DNA from: Obesumbacterium proteus
GTDB lineage: Bacteria; Pseudomonadota; Gammaproteobacteria; Enterobacterales; Enterobacteriaceae
Assembly (NCBI RefSeq): GCF_001586165.1
Contig: NZ_CP014608.1
Coordinates: 744,001-808,000, forward strand
Length of the DNA stretch: 64,000 bases
Reading direction: 5' to 3'
Part shown: in pieces, positions 1 through 8,940 of the stretch
Layout: each line of letters begins with the position of its first letter
Position numbering within the stretch: the stretch's first letter is position 1
Made by a program: the position numbers and the translations under genes
Notes under the pieces: generated by a model
Told to the model about the DNA's origin: nothing
Seen by the model: only the letters and a program-made list of their open reading frames with translations
Databases searched by the model: none

Positions 1-1197
1 TCCGCTGGTGGATTCCGGCACGCTGGTTTCAAACAGCTCGCTTGGCAAGTCTTGAACCAGCAACTCCTGTCCGGCGGCCATAACGGTAAGCCAACGGCAG
101 GTGTTTTCTAGCTGGCGCACGTTACCCGGCCATGGAAGACGTGTGAGCGCCAACTCGGTATCAGGATGAAGAATTTTTGCTTCAACGCCTAATTCGGTGG
201 CAGCCACTTTTAAAAAGTAACGCGCTAGGCGAGGAATATCTTCACGGCGCTCGCGCAACGGAGGCAGATGTACGCGAATGACGTTAAGGCGATGGAATAA
301 ATCCTCACGGAATTTTCCTTCCTGCACCCGTTGCTCAAGGTTTTGATGCGTTGCGGCAATGATACGCACATCGACTTTGACGGGGGCATATCCGCCAACG
401 CGATAAAACTGACCGTCGGCTAGCACGCGCAGCAGACGCGTTTGCACATCGAGCGGCATATCACCGATTTCATCCAGAAACAGCGTGCCGCTGTCTGCCT
501 GTTCAAAACGGCCCTGACGAATTTGATTCGCGCCGGTAAAGGCCCCTTTTTCGTGACCAAACAGCTCTGATTCAATCAGGTCTTTGGGGATGGCGGCCAT
601 ATTCAGCGCAATAAACGGCGCTTTGCCGCGTGGGCTGTGGCGATGTAGCGCGTGCGCCACCAGCTCTTTACCCGTACCCGATTCACCGTTAATCAATACG
701 CTGATTGAAGAGCGCGAAAGTCGGCCAATAATGCGAAAGACATCCTGCATCGCCGGTGCTTCACCGATGATATCGGCAGCCGGATCGTTAATGGGTTCGC
801 TGCGTGCGGGATGCTGCTGTTCCTGATAGTGGCTGATCGCCCGTTCTACAAGAGCGACCGCTTCATCAATATCAAAAGGCTTAGGCAAGTAATCAAAGGC
901 ACCTTGCTGATAGGCGCTGACCGCGGCATCCAAGTCTGAATGCGCTGTCATTATGATGACCGGAAGCATTGGATGACGCTGTTTTATCTGCTTGAGTAAC
1001 GCTAAACCATCCATGCCGGGCATGCGAATATCGGATAACAAAACGTCCGGCGTTTGGCTGGCTAAGGCATCCAGTACCTCATTTCCGTTCTCAAACGTGA
1101 CGCAGCGCAGACCCGCGCCGGTCAGTGCGCGTTCCAGCACCCAGCGGATGGAACTGTCATCATCAACGATCCAGACGATTCCCTGTTGCGTTGTCAT
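1..1197 (-). CDS. glnG: Nitrogen regulation response regulator NtrC (3' end outside window)
   Basis: This is the response regulator of the NtrB/NtrC system. When phosphorylated it activates sigma-54 promoters such as that of glnA. Reading from the ATG at 1197 on the minus strand, 399 codons are present. The family is about 469 residues, so the C-terminal helix-turn-helix (Fis-type) domain lies off the left edge. The N-terminal receiver has the acidic pocket (VDDD) and a phospho-acceptor Asp in LLSDIRMPG. The AAA+ domain shows Walker A GESGTGKE, the sigma-54 contact loop GAFTGA and Walker B FLDEIGD. It lies 43 bases downstream of glnL on the same strand, the usual glnALG operon order. Confidence 0.97.
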   Translation of the reverse strand, partial: MTTQQGIVWIVDDDSSIRWVLERALTGAGLRCVTFENGNEVLDALASQTPDVLLSDIRMPGMDGLALLKQIKQRHPMLPVIIMTAHSDLDAAVSAYQQGAFDYLPKPFDIDEAVALVERAISHYQEQQHPARSEPINDPAADIIGEAPAMQDVFRIIGRLSRSSISVLINGESGTGKELVAHALHRHSPRGKAPFIALNMAAIPKDLIESELFGHEKGAFTGANQIRQGRFEQADSGTLFLDEIGDMPLDVQTRLLRVLADGQFYRVGGYAPVKVDVRIIAATHQNLEQRVQEGKFREDLFHRLNVIRVHLPPLRERREDIPRLARYFLKVAATELGVEAKILHPDTELALTRLPWPGNVRQLENTCRWLTVMAAGQELLVQDLPSELFETSVPESTSG

Positions 1198-1240
1198 AAT
1201 CACCTCTGTTTACGGAAGGCCGCTTAGTGAATGTTGTGAA

Positions 1241-2317
1241 TTACTTGCGAATAGGCAGATAAACCGAAAATTCGGTATGCCCCGGCCAGCTATTAAATTC
1301 AATTTTACCCTGATGCTGGTCGATGAGATTTCGGGCAATCGACAGGCCGAGTCCGGTACCGCCTTCGCGGCCACTGACCATCGGATAAAACAGGGTATCG
1401 TGCAGATGGGCGGGGATCCCAGGACCATCATCTTCAATATCAATACGTGCCGCTAAGCGATAGCGCTCGCCATGCAGGGTGAGCTGGAATGCGGTTCGCG
1501 TGCGCAACGTAATTGTGCCTCCCGCGTTTCCTAGCGCTTGGAGCGCATTGCGGGTGATATTAAGTAGCACTTGCTCAATTTGTTCAGGATCGTGCTCAAG
1601 CTCCGGCAGGCTCGGATCGTAATCTCGAACCAGCGTGACGTTGTCGGGGCATTCGAGCGAAACCAGCTGGCAAACACGTTCTGCCACCTGATGAATGCTT
1701 TGTGTGACGTGTTGACCCGGACGCTGAGGGCCTAACAGCCGATCGACCAGATTTCTAAGACGGTCTGCCTGCTCAATGATGACCTTGGTGTATTCGGTCA
1801 GCGAGGGATCGGGTAAGGCTTTAGCTAACAGCTGCGCCGCGCCGCGTAATCCACCGAGCGGGTTTTTAATCTCATGAGCTAATCCACGCACCAAATCGCG
1901 AGCGGCGACCTGCTGGGCATGCTGTAGCTGTTCTTGGCTGAGGCGGCGCTGGCTATCCATCGGTGAGAGTTCCAACAGGATAAAATCATCACTCATGGGT
2001 TGTGCCGTGAGCGCCATAATATGTGCATGGCCATCAATAACCAGCGTGACTTCATTATCGGTAAAGCCCTGCCCAGCATGCAGGCTATCGTGCATCAGCC
2101 GAATATTCAGCGAGAAGTAGCCTAATAAGTCTGGGAGTGGGGTGCCGAATAATTTGCGAGAACTTTGAGCCAACAGCTGTTGGGCGGCTGGATTGGCGTA
2201 ATGAACCGCCAGATTGCGATCGAGCAACAATACGCAGGTAATCAGAGAATTGAGAATTTGCCCGGAGTCGGGCTGTTTACGTGCGGTTTGCGCATCGGTC
2301 ATGGATTGGTCGGCCAT
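1241..2317 (-). CDS. glnL: Nitrogen regulation sensor kinase/phosphatase NtrB
   Basis: NtrB phosphorylates NtrC under nitrogen limitation and, bound by PII, dephosphorylates it. The 358-residue reading has an N-terminal PAS region (around HYANPAAQQLL), the H-box HEIKNPLGG with the phospho-accepting His, and a C-terminal ATPase with N-box NITRNALQAL, G1 DDGPGIP and G2 GGTGLGL. I chose the ATG at 2317 because AGGAG lies about nine bases upstream. A longer in-frame start at 2362 would put the NtrC operator inside the gene and has no such site. E. coli GlnL is 349 residues. The gene has its own NtrC-overlapped promoter between it and glnA. Confidence 0.95.
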   Translation of the reverse strand: MADQSMTDAQTARKQPDSGQILNSLITCVLLLDRNLAVHYANPAAQQLLAQSSRKLFGTPLPDLLGYFSLNIRLMHDSLHAGQGFTDNEVTLVIDGHAHIMALTAQPMSDDFILLELSPMDSQRRLSQEQLQHAQQVAARDLVRGLAHEIKNPLGGLRGAAQLLAKALPDPSLTEYTKVIIEQADRLRNLVDRLLGPQRPGQHVTQSIHQVAERVCQLVSLECPDNVTLVRDYDPSLPELEHDPEQIEQVLLNITRNALQALGNAGGTITLRTRTAFQLTLHGERYRLAARIDIEDDGPGIPAHLHDTLFYPMVSGREGGTGLGLSIARNLIDQHQGKIEFNSWPGHTEFSVYLPIRK

Positions 2318-2329
2318 ATTGCGGGCTCC

Positions 2330-2346
2330 TGCACTGTTTTGGTGCA
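2330..2346. promoter_or_regulatory. NtrC operator at the glnL promoter
   Basis: The 17-base near-palindrome TGCACTG TTT TGGTGCA fits the NtrC site TGCACCA-N3-TGGTGCA with one or two mismatches. It sits 13 bases upstream of the chosen glnL start and downstream of the putative -10 box. This is where NtrC represses glnLp in E. coli, so repression by roadblock is the likely role here. Confidence 0.75.
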
Positions 2347-2350
2347 AATA

Positions 2351-2378
2351 AGATAAATGCACTTTAGCATGCTTTCAA
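2351..2378 (-). promoter_or_regulatory. Putative sigma-70 promoter of glnL
   Basis: On the minus strand a TTGAAA box (2373-2378) and a TTATCT box (2351-2356) are separated by 16 bases. They are followed directly by the NtrC operator, as in E. coli glnLp. The assignment rests on box matches and position only. Confidence 0.5.
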
Positions 2379-2449
2379 AACCGTGGGATTTGGCGAGTAA
2401 AAAAATTTCTCCGCGGGTGCCCATCAGTTAGATGCTCAAAAAAAGTGGA

Positions 2450-2474
2450 GAAAAAAACCCATCCGAAGATGGGT
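2450..2474 (-). terminator. Rho-independent terminator after glnA
   Basis: On the minus strand a seven-base-pair stem (ACCCATC / GATGGGT) with a TTCG tetraloop is followed by seven T. It lies about 100 bases beyond the glnA stop and before the glnL promoter. It would limit read-through from glnA into glnLG, as known for the E. coli operon. Confidence 0.85.
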
Positions 2475-2576
2475 ATAAAGTTTCCACGGCAACAAAAAAT
2501 CGACGAACCAATTTGAATCTTTTAGCGGCACGCCATAAGACGTGCCAAGCGCATGAGCGTGTTTTAAACGCCGGTT

Positions 2577-3986
2577 TTAGACGCTGTAATACAGTTCAAA
2601 CTCAACAGGATGCGGAGTCATGCGAACACGTTCCATCTCTTCCTGACGCAGTTTGATGTAAGCGTCGATCGCGTCGTTGGTGAACACGCCACCGCGGGTC
2701 AAGAATTCACGGTCAGCATCCAGACAGGCTAGCGCCTCGTCCAGAGAGCCCGCAACGGTTGGGATCTCTTTCGCTTCTTCTGGTGGCAGATCGTACAGGT
2801 TTTTATCCATCGCATCGCCAGGATGGATTTTGTTCACAATACCGTCCAAGCCTGCCATCAGCAGTGCCGCGAAGCACAGGTATGGGTTAGCCGCTGGATC
2901 TGGGAAGCGAACTTCAATACGGCGACCTTTCGGGCTGGCGATAACTGGAATACGGATAGAAGCAGAACGGTTACGGGCAGAGTAAGCCAGCATAACAGGT
3001 GCTTCGTAGCCTGGGACCAAACGCTTGTAGGAGTTGGTGGTTGGGTTTGCCAGCGCGTTGATCGCTTTAGCATGTTTGATTACGCCGCCAATGTAGTACA
3101 GCGCCATTTCAGACAGGCCCGCGTATTTGTCGCCTGCGAACAGGTTAGTTCCGTTCTTAGACAGGGACATATGGCAGTGCATACCAGAACCGTTATCGCC
3201 AAACATTGGTTTTGGCATGAAGGTCGCAGTTTTGCCGAATGCGTGAGCCACGTTGTGAACCACGTATTTGTAAATCTGAATTTCGTCAGCTTTTTTGGTC
3301 ATGGTATTGAAGCGGGTTGCCACTTCGTTCTGACCGGCGGTTGCAACTTCATGGTGATGAGCTTCAACCACCAAACCCATGTCTTCCATGGTCAGACACA
3401 TGGTAGAGCGGATGTCCTGTGAAGAATCGACAGGAGGTACAGGGAAATAGCCGCCTTTCACCGCTGGACGATGGCCTTTGTTGCCGCCTTCGTATTTGGT
3501 GCTGGAGTTCCATGCGCCTTCGATATCGTCAATAGCTACGTGGGAGCCACGAATGCTGCTGCCGAAACGAATGTCATCGAACAGGAAGAATTCTGGTTCA
3601 GGCCCAAACAGAACGGTGTCTGCGATGCCCGAAGAGCGCAGGTAATCTTCTGCACGCTTAGAGATGGAGCGTGGGTCGCGGTCATAGCCCTGCATGGTGC
3701 CTGGCTCAAGAATGTCGCAACGGATAATCAGAGTTGGTTCTTCAAAGAATGGATCAAGAACCGCAGTGCTTGCATCTGGCATCAGCACCATGTCGGATTC
3801 GTTGATACCTTTCCAGCCGCCGATAGAGGAGCCGTCAAACATTTTACCTTCTTCAAAGAAGTCGGCATTGACTTGATGAGCAGGGATCGTAACGTGCTGT
3901 TCTTTACCTTTAGTATCAGTAAAACGCAGGTCTACGAATTTGACTTCATGCTCATTCAGCATTGTTAATACGTGTTCAGCGGACAT
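2577..3986 (-). CDS. glnA: Glutamine synthetase, type I
   Basis: This enzyme makes glutamine from glutamate, ammonia and ATP, and is the main ammonia-assimilation enzyme. At 469 residues it matches the bacterial GSI-beta length. The glutamate/metal region is visible (GPEPEFFLFDD; HCHMSLSKNG; NRSASIRIP). The adenylylation loop with its Tyr is near the C-terminus (LYDLPPEEAK), so control by adenylyltransferase GlnE is expected. The ATG at 3986 follows GGAG. It heads the glnA-glnL-glnG transcription unit, driven by the sigma-54 promoter and paired NtrC sites upstream. Confidence 0.98.
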   Translation of the reverse strand: MSAEHVLTMLNEHEVKFVDLRFTDTKGKEQHVTIPAHQVNADFFEEGKMFDGSSIGGWKGINESDMVLMPDASTAVLDPFFEEPTLIIRCDILEPGTMQGYDRDPRSISKRAEDYLRSSGIADTVLFGPEPEFFLFDDIRFGSSIRGSHVAIDDIEGAWNSSTKYEGGNKGHRPAVKGGYFPVPPVDSSQDIRSTMCLTMEDMGLVVEAHHHEVATAGQNEVATRFNTMTKKADEIQIYKYVVHNVAHAFGKTATFMPKPMFGDNGSGMHCHMSLSKNGTNLFAGDKYAGLSEMALYYIGGVIKHAKAINALANPTTNSYKRLVPGYEAPVMLAYSARNRSASIRIPVIASPKGRRIEVRFPDPAANPYLCFAALLMAGLDGIVNKIHPGDAMDKNLYDLPPEEAKEIPTVAGSLDEALACLDADREFLTRGGVFTNDAIDAYIKLRQEEMERVRMTPHPVEFELYYSV

Positions 3987-4065
3987 ACTCTACTCCCGGT
4001 TGCCTAAGGTCGTCGTGGAACGAATCTGTATATATAAATGGTTTTTTCACCATAAATTTATACAA

Positions 4066-4080
4066 GCTAAAACCATGCCA
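4066..4080 (-). promoter_or_regulatory. Sigma-54 promoter of glnA (glnAp2-like)
   Basis: On the minus strand the sequence TGGCATGGTTTTAGC has the invariant -24 GG and -12 GC separated by ten bases. This puts the transcript start near 4054, about 70 bases before the glnA ATG. The two NtrC sites lie about 108 and 140 bases upstream of that start, the same spacing as E. coli glnAp2. Confidence 0.88.
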
Positions 4081-4153
4081 ACTTTACAAATCGCTCGGAA
4101 AGCGCATAATTGGCGTATCTGGTGATAGGAGACTATGCACCAGAATCGAATTC

Positions 4154-4202
4154 CGCACCAGAATGGTGCAGTGTAAGATTTCATATGCACCATTCCAGTG
4201 CA
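4154..4202. promoter_or_regulatory. Paired NtrC enhancer sites for glnA
   Basis: Two NtrC palindromes are present: GCACCAGAATGGTGCA (4155-4170) and TGCACCATTCCAGTGCA (4186-4202). Their centres are 32 bases apart, three helical turns, which supports cooperative binding of NtrC dimers on one face of the DNA. The rest of the 366-base glnA-typA gap holds the glnA promoter and presumably the typA promoter. Confidence 0.88.
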
Positions 4203-4352
4203 AATTGTTCATTCCCGCGCCGTTTGGCATCGTGAATAGGATCACAAACTCACCTTTTTACGGTTGTTTATAAGAGATGCTTGTGATCTTGTTTAGTCCC
4301 TCGCTTATTACGTGTACAATAGCGCGCTATTTCTAATGCCTGAGGCAAAGCT

Positions 4353-6176
4353 GTGATCGAAAATCTGCGTAACATCGCCATTATTGCGCACGTTGACCAT
4401 GGGAAAACTACCCTGGTTGACAAGTTGCTACAACAATCCGGCACGTTCGGTGAACGTGAAGAAGCAACTGAACGCGTAATGGACTCCAACGATTTGGAGA
4501 AAGAGCGTGGGATTACCATCCTCGCGAAAAACACCGCCATTAATTGGAAAGACTACCGTATCAACATCGTGGATACCCCGGGGCATGCTGACTTCGGTGG
4601 CGAAGTTGAACGTGTAATGTCTATGGTTGACTCGGTACTGCTGGTTGTTGACGCAATGGATGGCCCTATGCCGCAGACCCGTTTCGTGACCAAAAAAGCA
4701 TTTGCTAACGGTCTGAAACCAATTGTGGTTATCAACAAAGTTGACCGTCCGGGCGCACGTCCTGACTGGGTTGTCGATCAGGTCTTCGACCTGTTCGTTA
4801 ACTTGGACGCAACCGACGAGCAGCTGGACTTCCCAATCGTTTACGCATCTGCGTTGAACGGTATTGCGGGTCTGGACCATAACGATATGGCCGACGACAT
4901 GACTCCGCTGTATCAAGCGATTGTTGACCATGTATCTCCGCCACAAGTTGAAGCTGATGCACCTTTCCAGATGCAAATTTCTCAGCTGGACTACAACAAC
5001 TACGTTGGCGTTATCGGTATCGGCCGTATCAAACGCGGTAAAATCAAACCTAACCAACAGGTTACTTTGATCGATAGCGAAGGCAAAACTCGTAACGGTA
5101 AAGTCGGTAAAGTTCTGACCCACATGGGTCTGGAGCGTATCGAAGCTGACGTTGCTGAAGCTGGTGACATCATCGCAATCACCGGTCTGGGTGAACTGAA
5201 CATTTCCGACACCATTTGTGAAGTCGGTAATGTTGAAGCTCTGCCTGCGCTGAGCGTTGATGAACCAACTGTAACCATGTACTTCTGCGTAAACACCTCT
5301 CCGTTCTGCGGTAAAGAAGGTAAATACGTGACCTCCCGTCAGATCCTGGAGCGTCTGCAGAAAGAACTGGTACACAACGTTGCTCTGCGCGTTGAAGAAA
5401 CTGAAGATGCTGACGCATTCCGCGTTTCAGGCCGTGGTGAACTTCACCTGTCGGTTCTGATCGAAAACATGCGTCGTGAAGGTTTCGAGCTGGCAGTATC
5501 TCGTCCTAAGGTTATCAACCGTAAGATTGATGGCCGTATGCAAGAACCGTTTGAAAACGTAACTCTGGATATCGAAGAGCAGCACCAGGGTTCAGTCATG
5601 CAAGCCATGGGTGAACGTAAGGGCGACGTTAAAAACATGGTTCCAGATGGCAAGGGTCGTATCCGTTTGGATTACATCATCCCTGCGCGTGGCCTGATCG
5701 GCTTCCGTACTGAATTCATGACTATGACTTCTGGTACTGGTCTGCTGTACTCCACCTTCAGCCATTACGACGATGTACGTCCAGGCGAAATCGGCCAGCG
5801 TCAGAACGGCGTGCTGATCTCTAACGGTCAGGGTAAAGCGGTTGCGTTTGCTCTGTTCGGTCTGCAGGATCGCGGTAAGCTGTTCTTGGGTCACGGTGCA
5901 GAAGTTTATGAAGGCCAGATCATCGGTATTCATACTCGTTCTAACGACCTGACCGTTAACTGCTTGACCGGTAAAAAACTGACCAACATGCGTGCGTCTG
6001 GTACTGATGAAGCAACGACTCTGGTTCCTGCGATTAAAATGTCTCTGGAACAGGCTCTGGAATTCATCGATGACGACGAATTGGTAGAAGTGACTCCGGT
6101 TTCTGTACGTATCCGTAAACGTCACCTGACTGAAAACGACCGTCGCCGCGCAGCTCGTGGCCCTAAAGAAGACTAA
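4353..6176 (+). CDS. typA: Ribosome-associated GTPase TypA/BipA
   Basis: TypA is a translational GTPase of the EF-G/LepA type that binds the 70S ribosome and helps 50S assembly and growth under stress or cold. The 607 residues carry G1 AHVDHGKTT, G2 around RGITILAKN, G3 DTPGHADF and G4 NKVD, followed by the beta-barrel, EF-G-like domains and the BipA-specific C-terminal domain. The start is GTG at 4353. Length and sequence match E. coli BipA (607 residues). It is divergent from glnA, the conserved enterobacterial arrangement. Confidence 0.98.
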   Translation: MIENLRNIAIIAHVDHGKTTLVDKLLQQSGTFGEREEATERVMDSNDLEKERGITILAKNTAINWKDYRINIVDTPGHADFGGEVERVMSMVDSVLLVVDAMDGPMPQTRFVTKKAFANGLKPIVVINKVDRPGARPDWVVDQVFDLFVNLDATDEQLDFPIVYASALNGIAGLDHNDMADDMTPLYQAIVDHVSPPQVEADAPFQMQISQLDYNNYVGVIGIGRIKRGKIKPNQQVTLIDSEGKTRNGKVGKVLTHMGLERIEADVAEAGDIIAITGLGELNISDTICEVGNVEALPALSVDEPTVTMYFCVNTSPFCGKEGKYVTSRQILERLQKELVHNVALRVEETEDADAFRVSGRGELHLSVLIENMRREGFELAVSRPKVINRKIDGRMQEPFENVTLDIEEQHQGSVMQAMGERKGDVKNMVPDGKGRIRLDYIIPARGLIGFRTEFMTMTSGTGLLYSTFSHYDDVRPGEIGQRQNGVLISNGQGKAVAFALFGLQDRGKLFLGHGAEVYEGQIIGIHTRSNDLTVNCLTGKKLTNMRASGTDEATTLVPAIKMSLEQALEFIDDDELVEVTPVSVRIRKRHLTENDRRRAARGPKED

Positions 6177-6207
6177 TCTTCTTTAACGATTGTTTAAGTC
6201 TGATATG

Positions 6208-6234
6208 AGGGCACCTTTGGGTGCCCTTTTTTTA
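6208..6234 (+). terminator. Rho-independent terminator after typA
   Basis: A seven-base-pair stem (GGGCACC / GGTGCCC) with a four-base loop is followed by seven T, 33 bases beyond the typA stop. The converging chemoreceptor gene ends at 6245. Confidence 0.93.
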
Positions 6235-6244
6235 TACCTAAAAA

Positions 6245-7882
6245 TCAGATCCAGTTTTCATCATCTAGCGTTTCAGCTGTTTTTACTGTCGCTGAGTTTT
6301 TTACCGGCGTTGTGGTTTGACCTTTAATTTGAAAGACGGCGACGGCCTGCGTTAGGGTTCCTGACAGATCCTCAACGTTTGCCGCTGTGGTGGCAACCTG
6401 CTCAACCAAGGCCGCATTTTGTTGAGTGACCTGATCCATCTGGGTGATGGCTACGCGAATTTGCTCTACACCACGGCTTTGTTCTTCAGAGGCGTAAGAG
6501 ATGCTGTCCATCATCGTGCTGGCCTTCGAGATAGCGCTGGTCATTTCCGCGATTGTTGAACCCGTTTTATCTGCCAGTTCCGCACCTTCTTGAATTTGGT
6601 AAGCAGATTCAGAAATGAGGCTGTTAATTTCTTTGGCTGACTGCGCAGAGCGTTGGGCAAGGTTACGCACCTCGCTGGCGACAACGGCAAACCCACGACC
6701 GGCTTCGCCTGCGCGAGCAGCCTCAACGGCGGCATTCAGCGCTAATATATTGGTTTGGAATGCAATGCTGTCGATGACGCTAATGATATCGCCCATCTTT
6801 TGCGCATTGGTTTTAATGGCATGCATTTTAGTGGTCATGTTCTTCATCTGCTGCTCGCCTTCATGAGCGATAGAAGCTGATGTTTGAATCATGGAGGAGG
6901 CTTGCACGGCGTTATCCGCGTTGAGCTTAACCGTAGACGATATCTGCTCCATGCTGGCGGCTGTTTCTGCTAGCGCGGATGCCTGCTCTTCCGTTCGGCT
7001 AGATAGATCGGTGTTGCCTGCTGCAATTTCTTGAGTGCCAATATTAATGGACTCCACCCCATCGCGAATAGACGTCACGGTTTCAATCAGTTCATATTGC
7101 ATTTCTTGCAGTGCGGCACATAACTTACCGATTTCATTATTGTTTTCAACGTCAATCGAGTGACGAAGATCGCCTTTACCAATTTGGGAAAAATAGCCTG
7201 AAACCTTGTTCAACGGCTTCACCAAGATGCGATCCAACCAGAAGTAAGCAATGATAAATAGCACCACTACGGCAGCTAAAATGGCGCACATGATTTGAAT
7301 AGAGAACTCGTAAGAAGCGGTGCTATCGGCGCTAGCTTTGACCAGATTCTCCTGACGCAGTTTTATATAGTTTGTGTATTGCGCATCATATTCGTTACGC
7401 ACTTTTAGGCGGGATTCTTGATGGCTTGCCATGGACTGCTGGAGCTGGTCTGGTGTGGTGAAATTTTCCAATAAGCCAATATTCGTCAACGCGCTGGCAA
7501 CCTGATCCGCCTGTGTTTTTTCCATGATCCTACCGATTTCTGGCCGGCTCATCGTCAGTCCAGGGATCTTCATGAACAAGTCAAAGTTATCCTGTGAGAT
7601 TTGTAATTCTTGGCGTAATGATTTGACGACCTGAGGCACGTTAACCGGCATGTTATTGGTAAGCTGGATAACGGTGCTGTCAATAATCGAACGCAGGCGT
7701 AAGACGGCATCGCGTGAATCGGAGAGTGCTTTTTGTTCGCTTGCGGTGACTTCCAAAAAGTTAACGTCTTCATCGTTTTGATGAAGAAAATACATCCCAA
7801 TTCCGCTGGACGTAAATTGGAGTAGGGCAAATACGGCTAATAAAACGAGCAGCCCTGTTCTGATTGTTAGATTTTTAAACAT
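6245..7882 (-). CDS. Methyl-accepting chemotaxis protein
   Basis: This is a transmembrane chemoreceptor that would signal to CheA/CheW and set flagellar rotation bias. The 545 residues show a first membrane helix at about 8-30, a periplasmic four-helix-type sensor (about 35-190), a second helix (about 192-215), a HAMP segment, then the cytoplasmic coiled-coil. The highly conserved hairpin tip (ISVIDSIAFQTNILALNAAVE) is followed by EAGRGFAVVA. The start at 7882 follows GGAA. A longer frame to 8029 would include non-membrane residues and the promoter. The tail ends ENWI rather than the NWETF of Tsr/Tar, so direct CheR/CheB tethering is doubtful. The ligand is unknown. Confidence 0.93.
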   Translation of the reverse strand: MFKNLTIRTGLLVLLAVFALLQFTSSGIGMYFLHQNDEDVNFLEVTASEQKALSDSRDAVLRLRSIIDSTVIQLTNNMPVNVPQVVKSLRQELQISQDNFDLFMKIPGLTMSRPEIGRIMEKTQADQVASALTNIGLLENFTTPDQLQQSMASHQESRLKVRNEYDAQYTNYIKLRQENLVKASADSTASYEFSIQIMCAILAAVVVLFIIAYFWLDRILVKPLNKVSGYFSQIGKGDLRHSIDVENNNEIGKLCAALQEMQYELIETVTSIRDGVESINIGTQEIAAGNTDLSSRTEEQASALAETAASMEQISSTVKLNADNAVQASSMIQTSASIAHEGEQQMKNMTTKMHAIKTNAQKMGDIISVIDSIAFQTNILALNAAVEAARAGEAGRGFAVVASEVRNLAQRSAQSAKEINSLISESAYQIQEGAELADKTGSTIAEMTSAISKASTMMDSISYASEEQSRGVEQIRVAITQMDQVTQQNAALVEQVATTAANVEDLSGTLTQAVAVFQIKGQTTTPVKNSATVKTAETLDDENWI

Positions 7883-7928
7883 AGTTTCCGGCCTTGTTTT
7901 GGGTAATAAATATGCGATGCTTGATTTG

Positions 7929-7955
7929 CTATCGGCGGAAGTTAGAAAATTCTTA
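7929..7955 (-). promoter_or_regulatory. Sigma-28 (flagellar) type promoter of the chemoreceptor gene
   Basis: On the minus strand a GCCGATAG box (7929-7936; consensus GCCGATAA) is preceded, after exactly 11 bases, by TAAGAATT (7948-7955; consensus TAAAGTTT). It lies about 47 bases before the start codon. The match supports control by FliA, and possibly by LafS. The rest of the 312-base gap to yihX shows nothing else I can assign. Confidence 0.65.
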
Positions 7956-8194
7956 TACCCACAGGGAAATAAAGGTTTTGCTGCTATTGAAATAGTCATC
8001 CGCAGTGAGGAATTGTGACCTATGTCCAATTTTTGCGAGTTTAAGTAGGGCGTTCTGCTATCAAGGTGTTGTGCAAAGCTTCAGAACAGCGGATTTTGGG
8101 TGTTCTGTGTTCGCTGCGGCGTTTAGAGACGGTGCCTATTTCAGCGCACGATTTCAGGTTAGAGTAAAAATTCACAAAAAATCAGGAGCGGCAC

Positions 8195-8782
8195 ATGTTG
8201 TACATCTTTGATTTAGGGAATGTGATTGTTGATATTGATTTTAAGCGCGTGCTCGGTGTTTGGAGCAAATATAGCGGTGTGCCGCTGGCAACGCTGTCCG
8301 AACGCTTCAAAATGGGCGAAGTTTTCCAACAGCACGAGCGTGGCACTATTACCGATGAAGAGTTTGCGCACAAACTCTGTGCTGAAATGGGGATAGCACT
8401 CAGCTTCGAACAGTTTGAGTTAGGTTGGCAGTCGGTGTTTGTTGGCCTGCGTCCGGAAGTGATTGAGCTCATGAAAAAGTTGCGTAGCTACGGTAACCGC
8501 GTGGTTGTGCTCTCCAACACTAACCGCCTGCACAGTAACTATTGGCCGAAGCATTATCCTGAAGTAGAAGCCGCCAGCGATCACATGTACCTCTCTCAAG
8601 ATCTCGGCATGCGTAAACCCGACGCGGAGATTTATCAGCACGTGTTGGCTCAGGAACATTGCCCAGCCAGCGATGCGGTATTCTTTGATGATAACGCTGA
8701 AAACGTAGCGGCCGCGTCGGCGTTGGGAATTAAGTCTATTCTCGTCACGGATAATAAAGTCGTGCCTGCGTATTTTGCCTAA
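8195..8782 (+). CDS. yihX: Alpha-D-glucose-1-phosphate phosphatase YihX (HAD family)
   Basis: This is a haloacid-dehalogenase-type phosphatase; the E. coli protein hydrolyses glucose-1-phosphate. The 195 residues show motif I FDLGNVIVD with the two catalytic Asp, motif II LSNTN, the motif III Lys in GMRKPD, and motif IV FFDDN. A site resembling AGGAG precedes the ATG. The product is close in length to the E. coli protein (199). It is followed by a strong terminator, so it is probably transcribed separately from yihY. Confidence 0.95.
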   Translation: MLYIFDLGNVIVDIDFKRVLGVWSKYSGVPLATLSERFKMGEVFQQHERGTITDEEFAHKLCAEMGIALSFEQFELGWQSVFVGLRPEVIELMKKLRSYGNRVVVLSNTNRLHSNYWPKHYPEVEAASDHMYLSQDLGMRKPDAEIYQHVLAQEHCPASDAVFFDDNAENVAAASALGIKSILVTDNKVVPAYFA

Positions 8783-8892
8783 CCTATATATGGGGTAGGT
8801 AATCAGGGAGCAGGCAATTAGGATAATTCGATTTATCCTGTGCATTTTTTTGCGCAACCCCAAGAAAACGTTAACATTAAAAGATGTTTAAC

Positions 8893-8930
8893 CGCTCAGG
8901 CCGTAATGTCATGGCCTGAGCGTTGTTTTC
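8893..8930 (+). terminator. Rho-independent terminator after yihX
   Basis: A perfect ten-base-pair stem (CGCTCAGGCC / GGCCTGAGCG) with a ten-base loop is followed by a T-rich tail. It ends just before the ribosome-binding site of yihY, and this also argues against the longer yihY start at 8923. Confidence 0.85.
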
Positions 8931-8940
8931 AGGAGGGGGC

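Noticed and set aside
2823..3422. Long plus-strand open frames opposite glnA, and similar frames opposite typA and dtd
   Set aside because: They are antisense shadows of strongly conserved genes with high codon bias and have no independent support.
8923..8940. Upstream start for yihY
   Set aside because: It lies in the terminator tail of yihX and overlaps the ribosome-binding site of the ATG at 8941.
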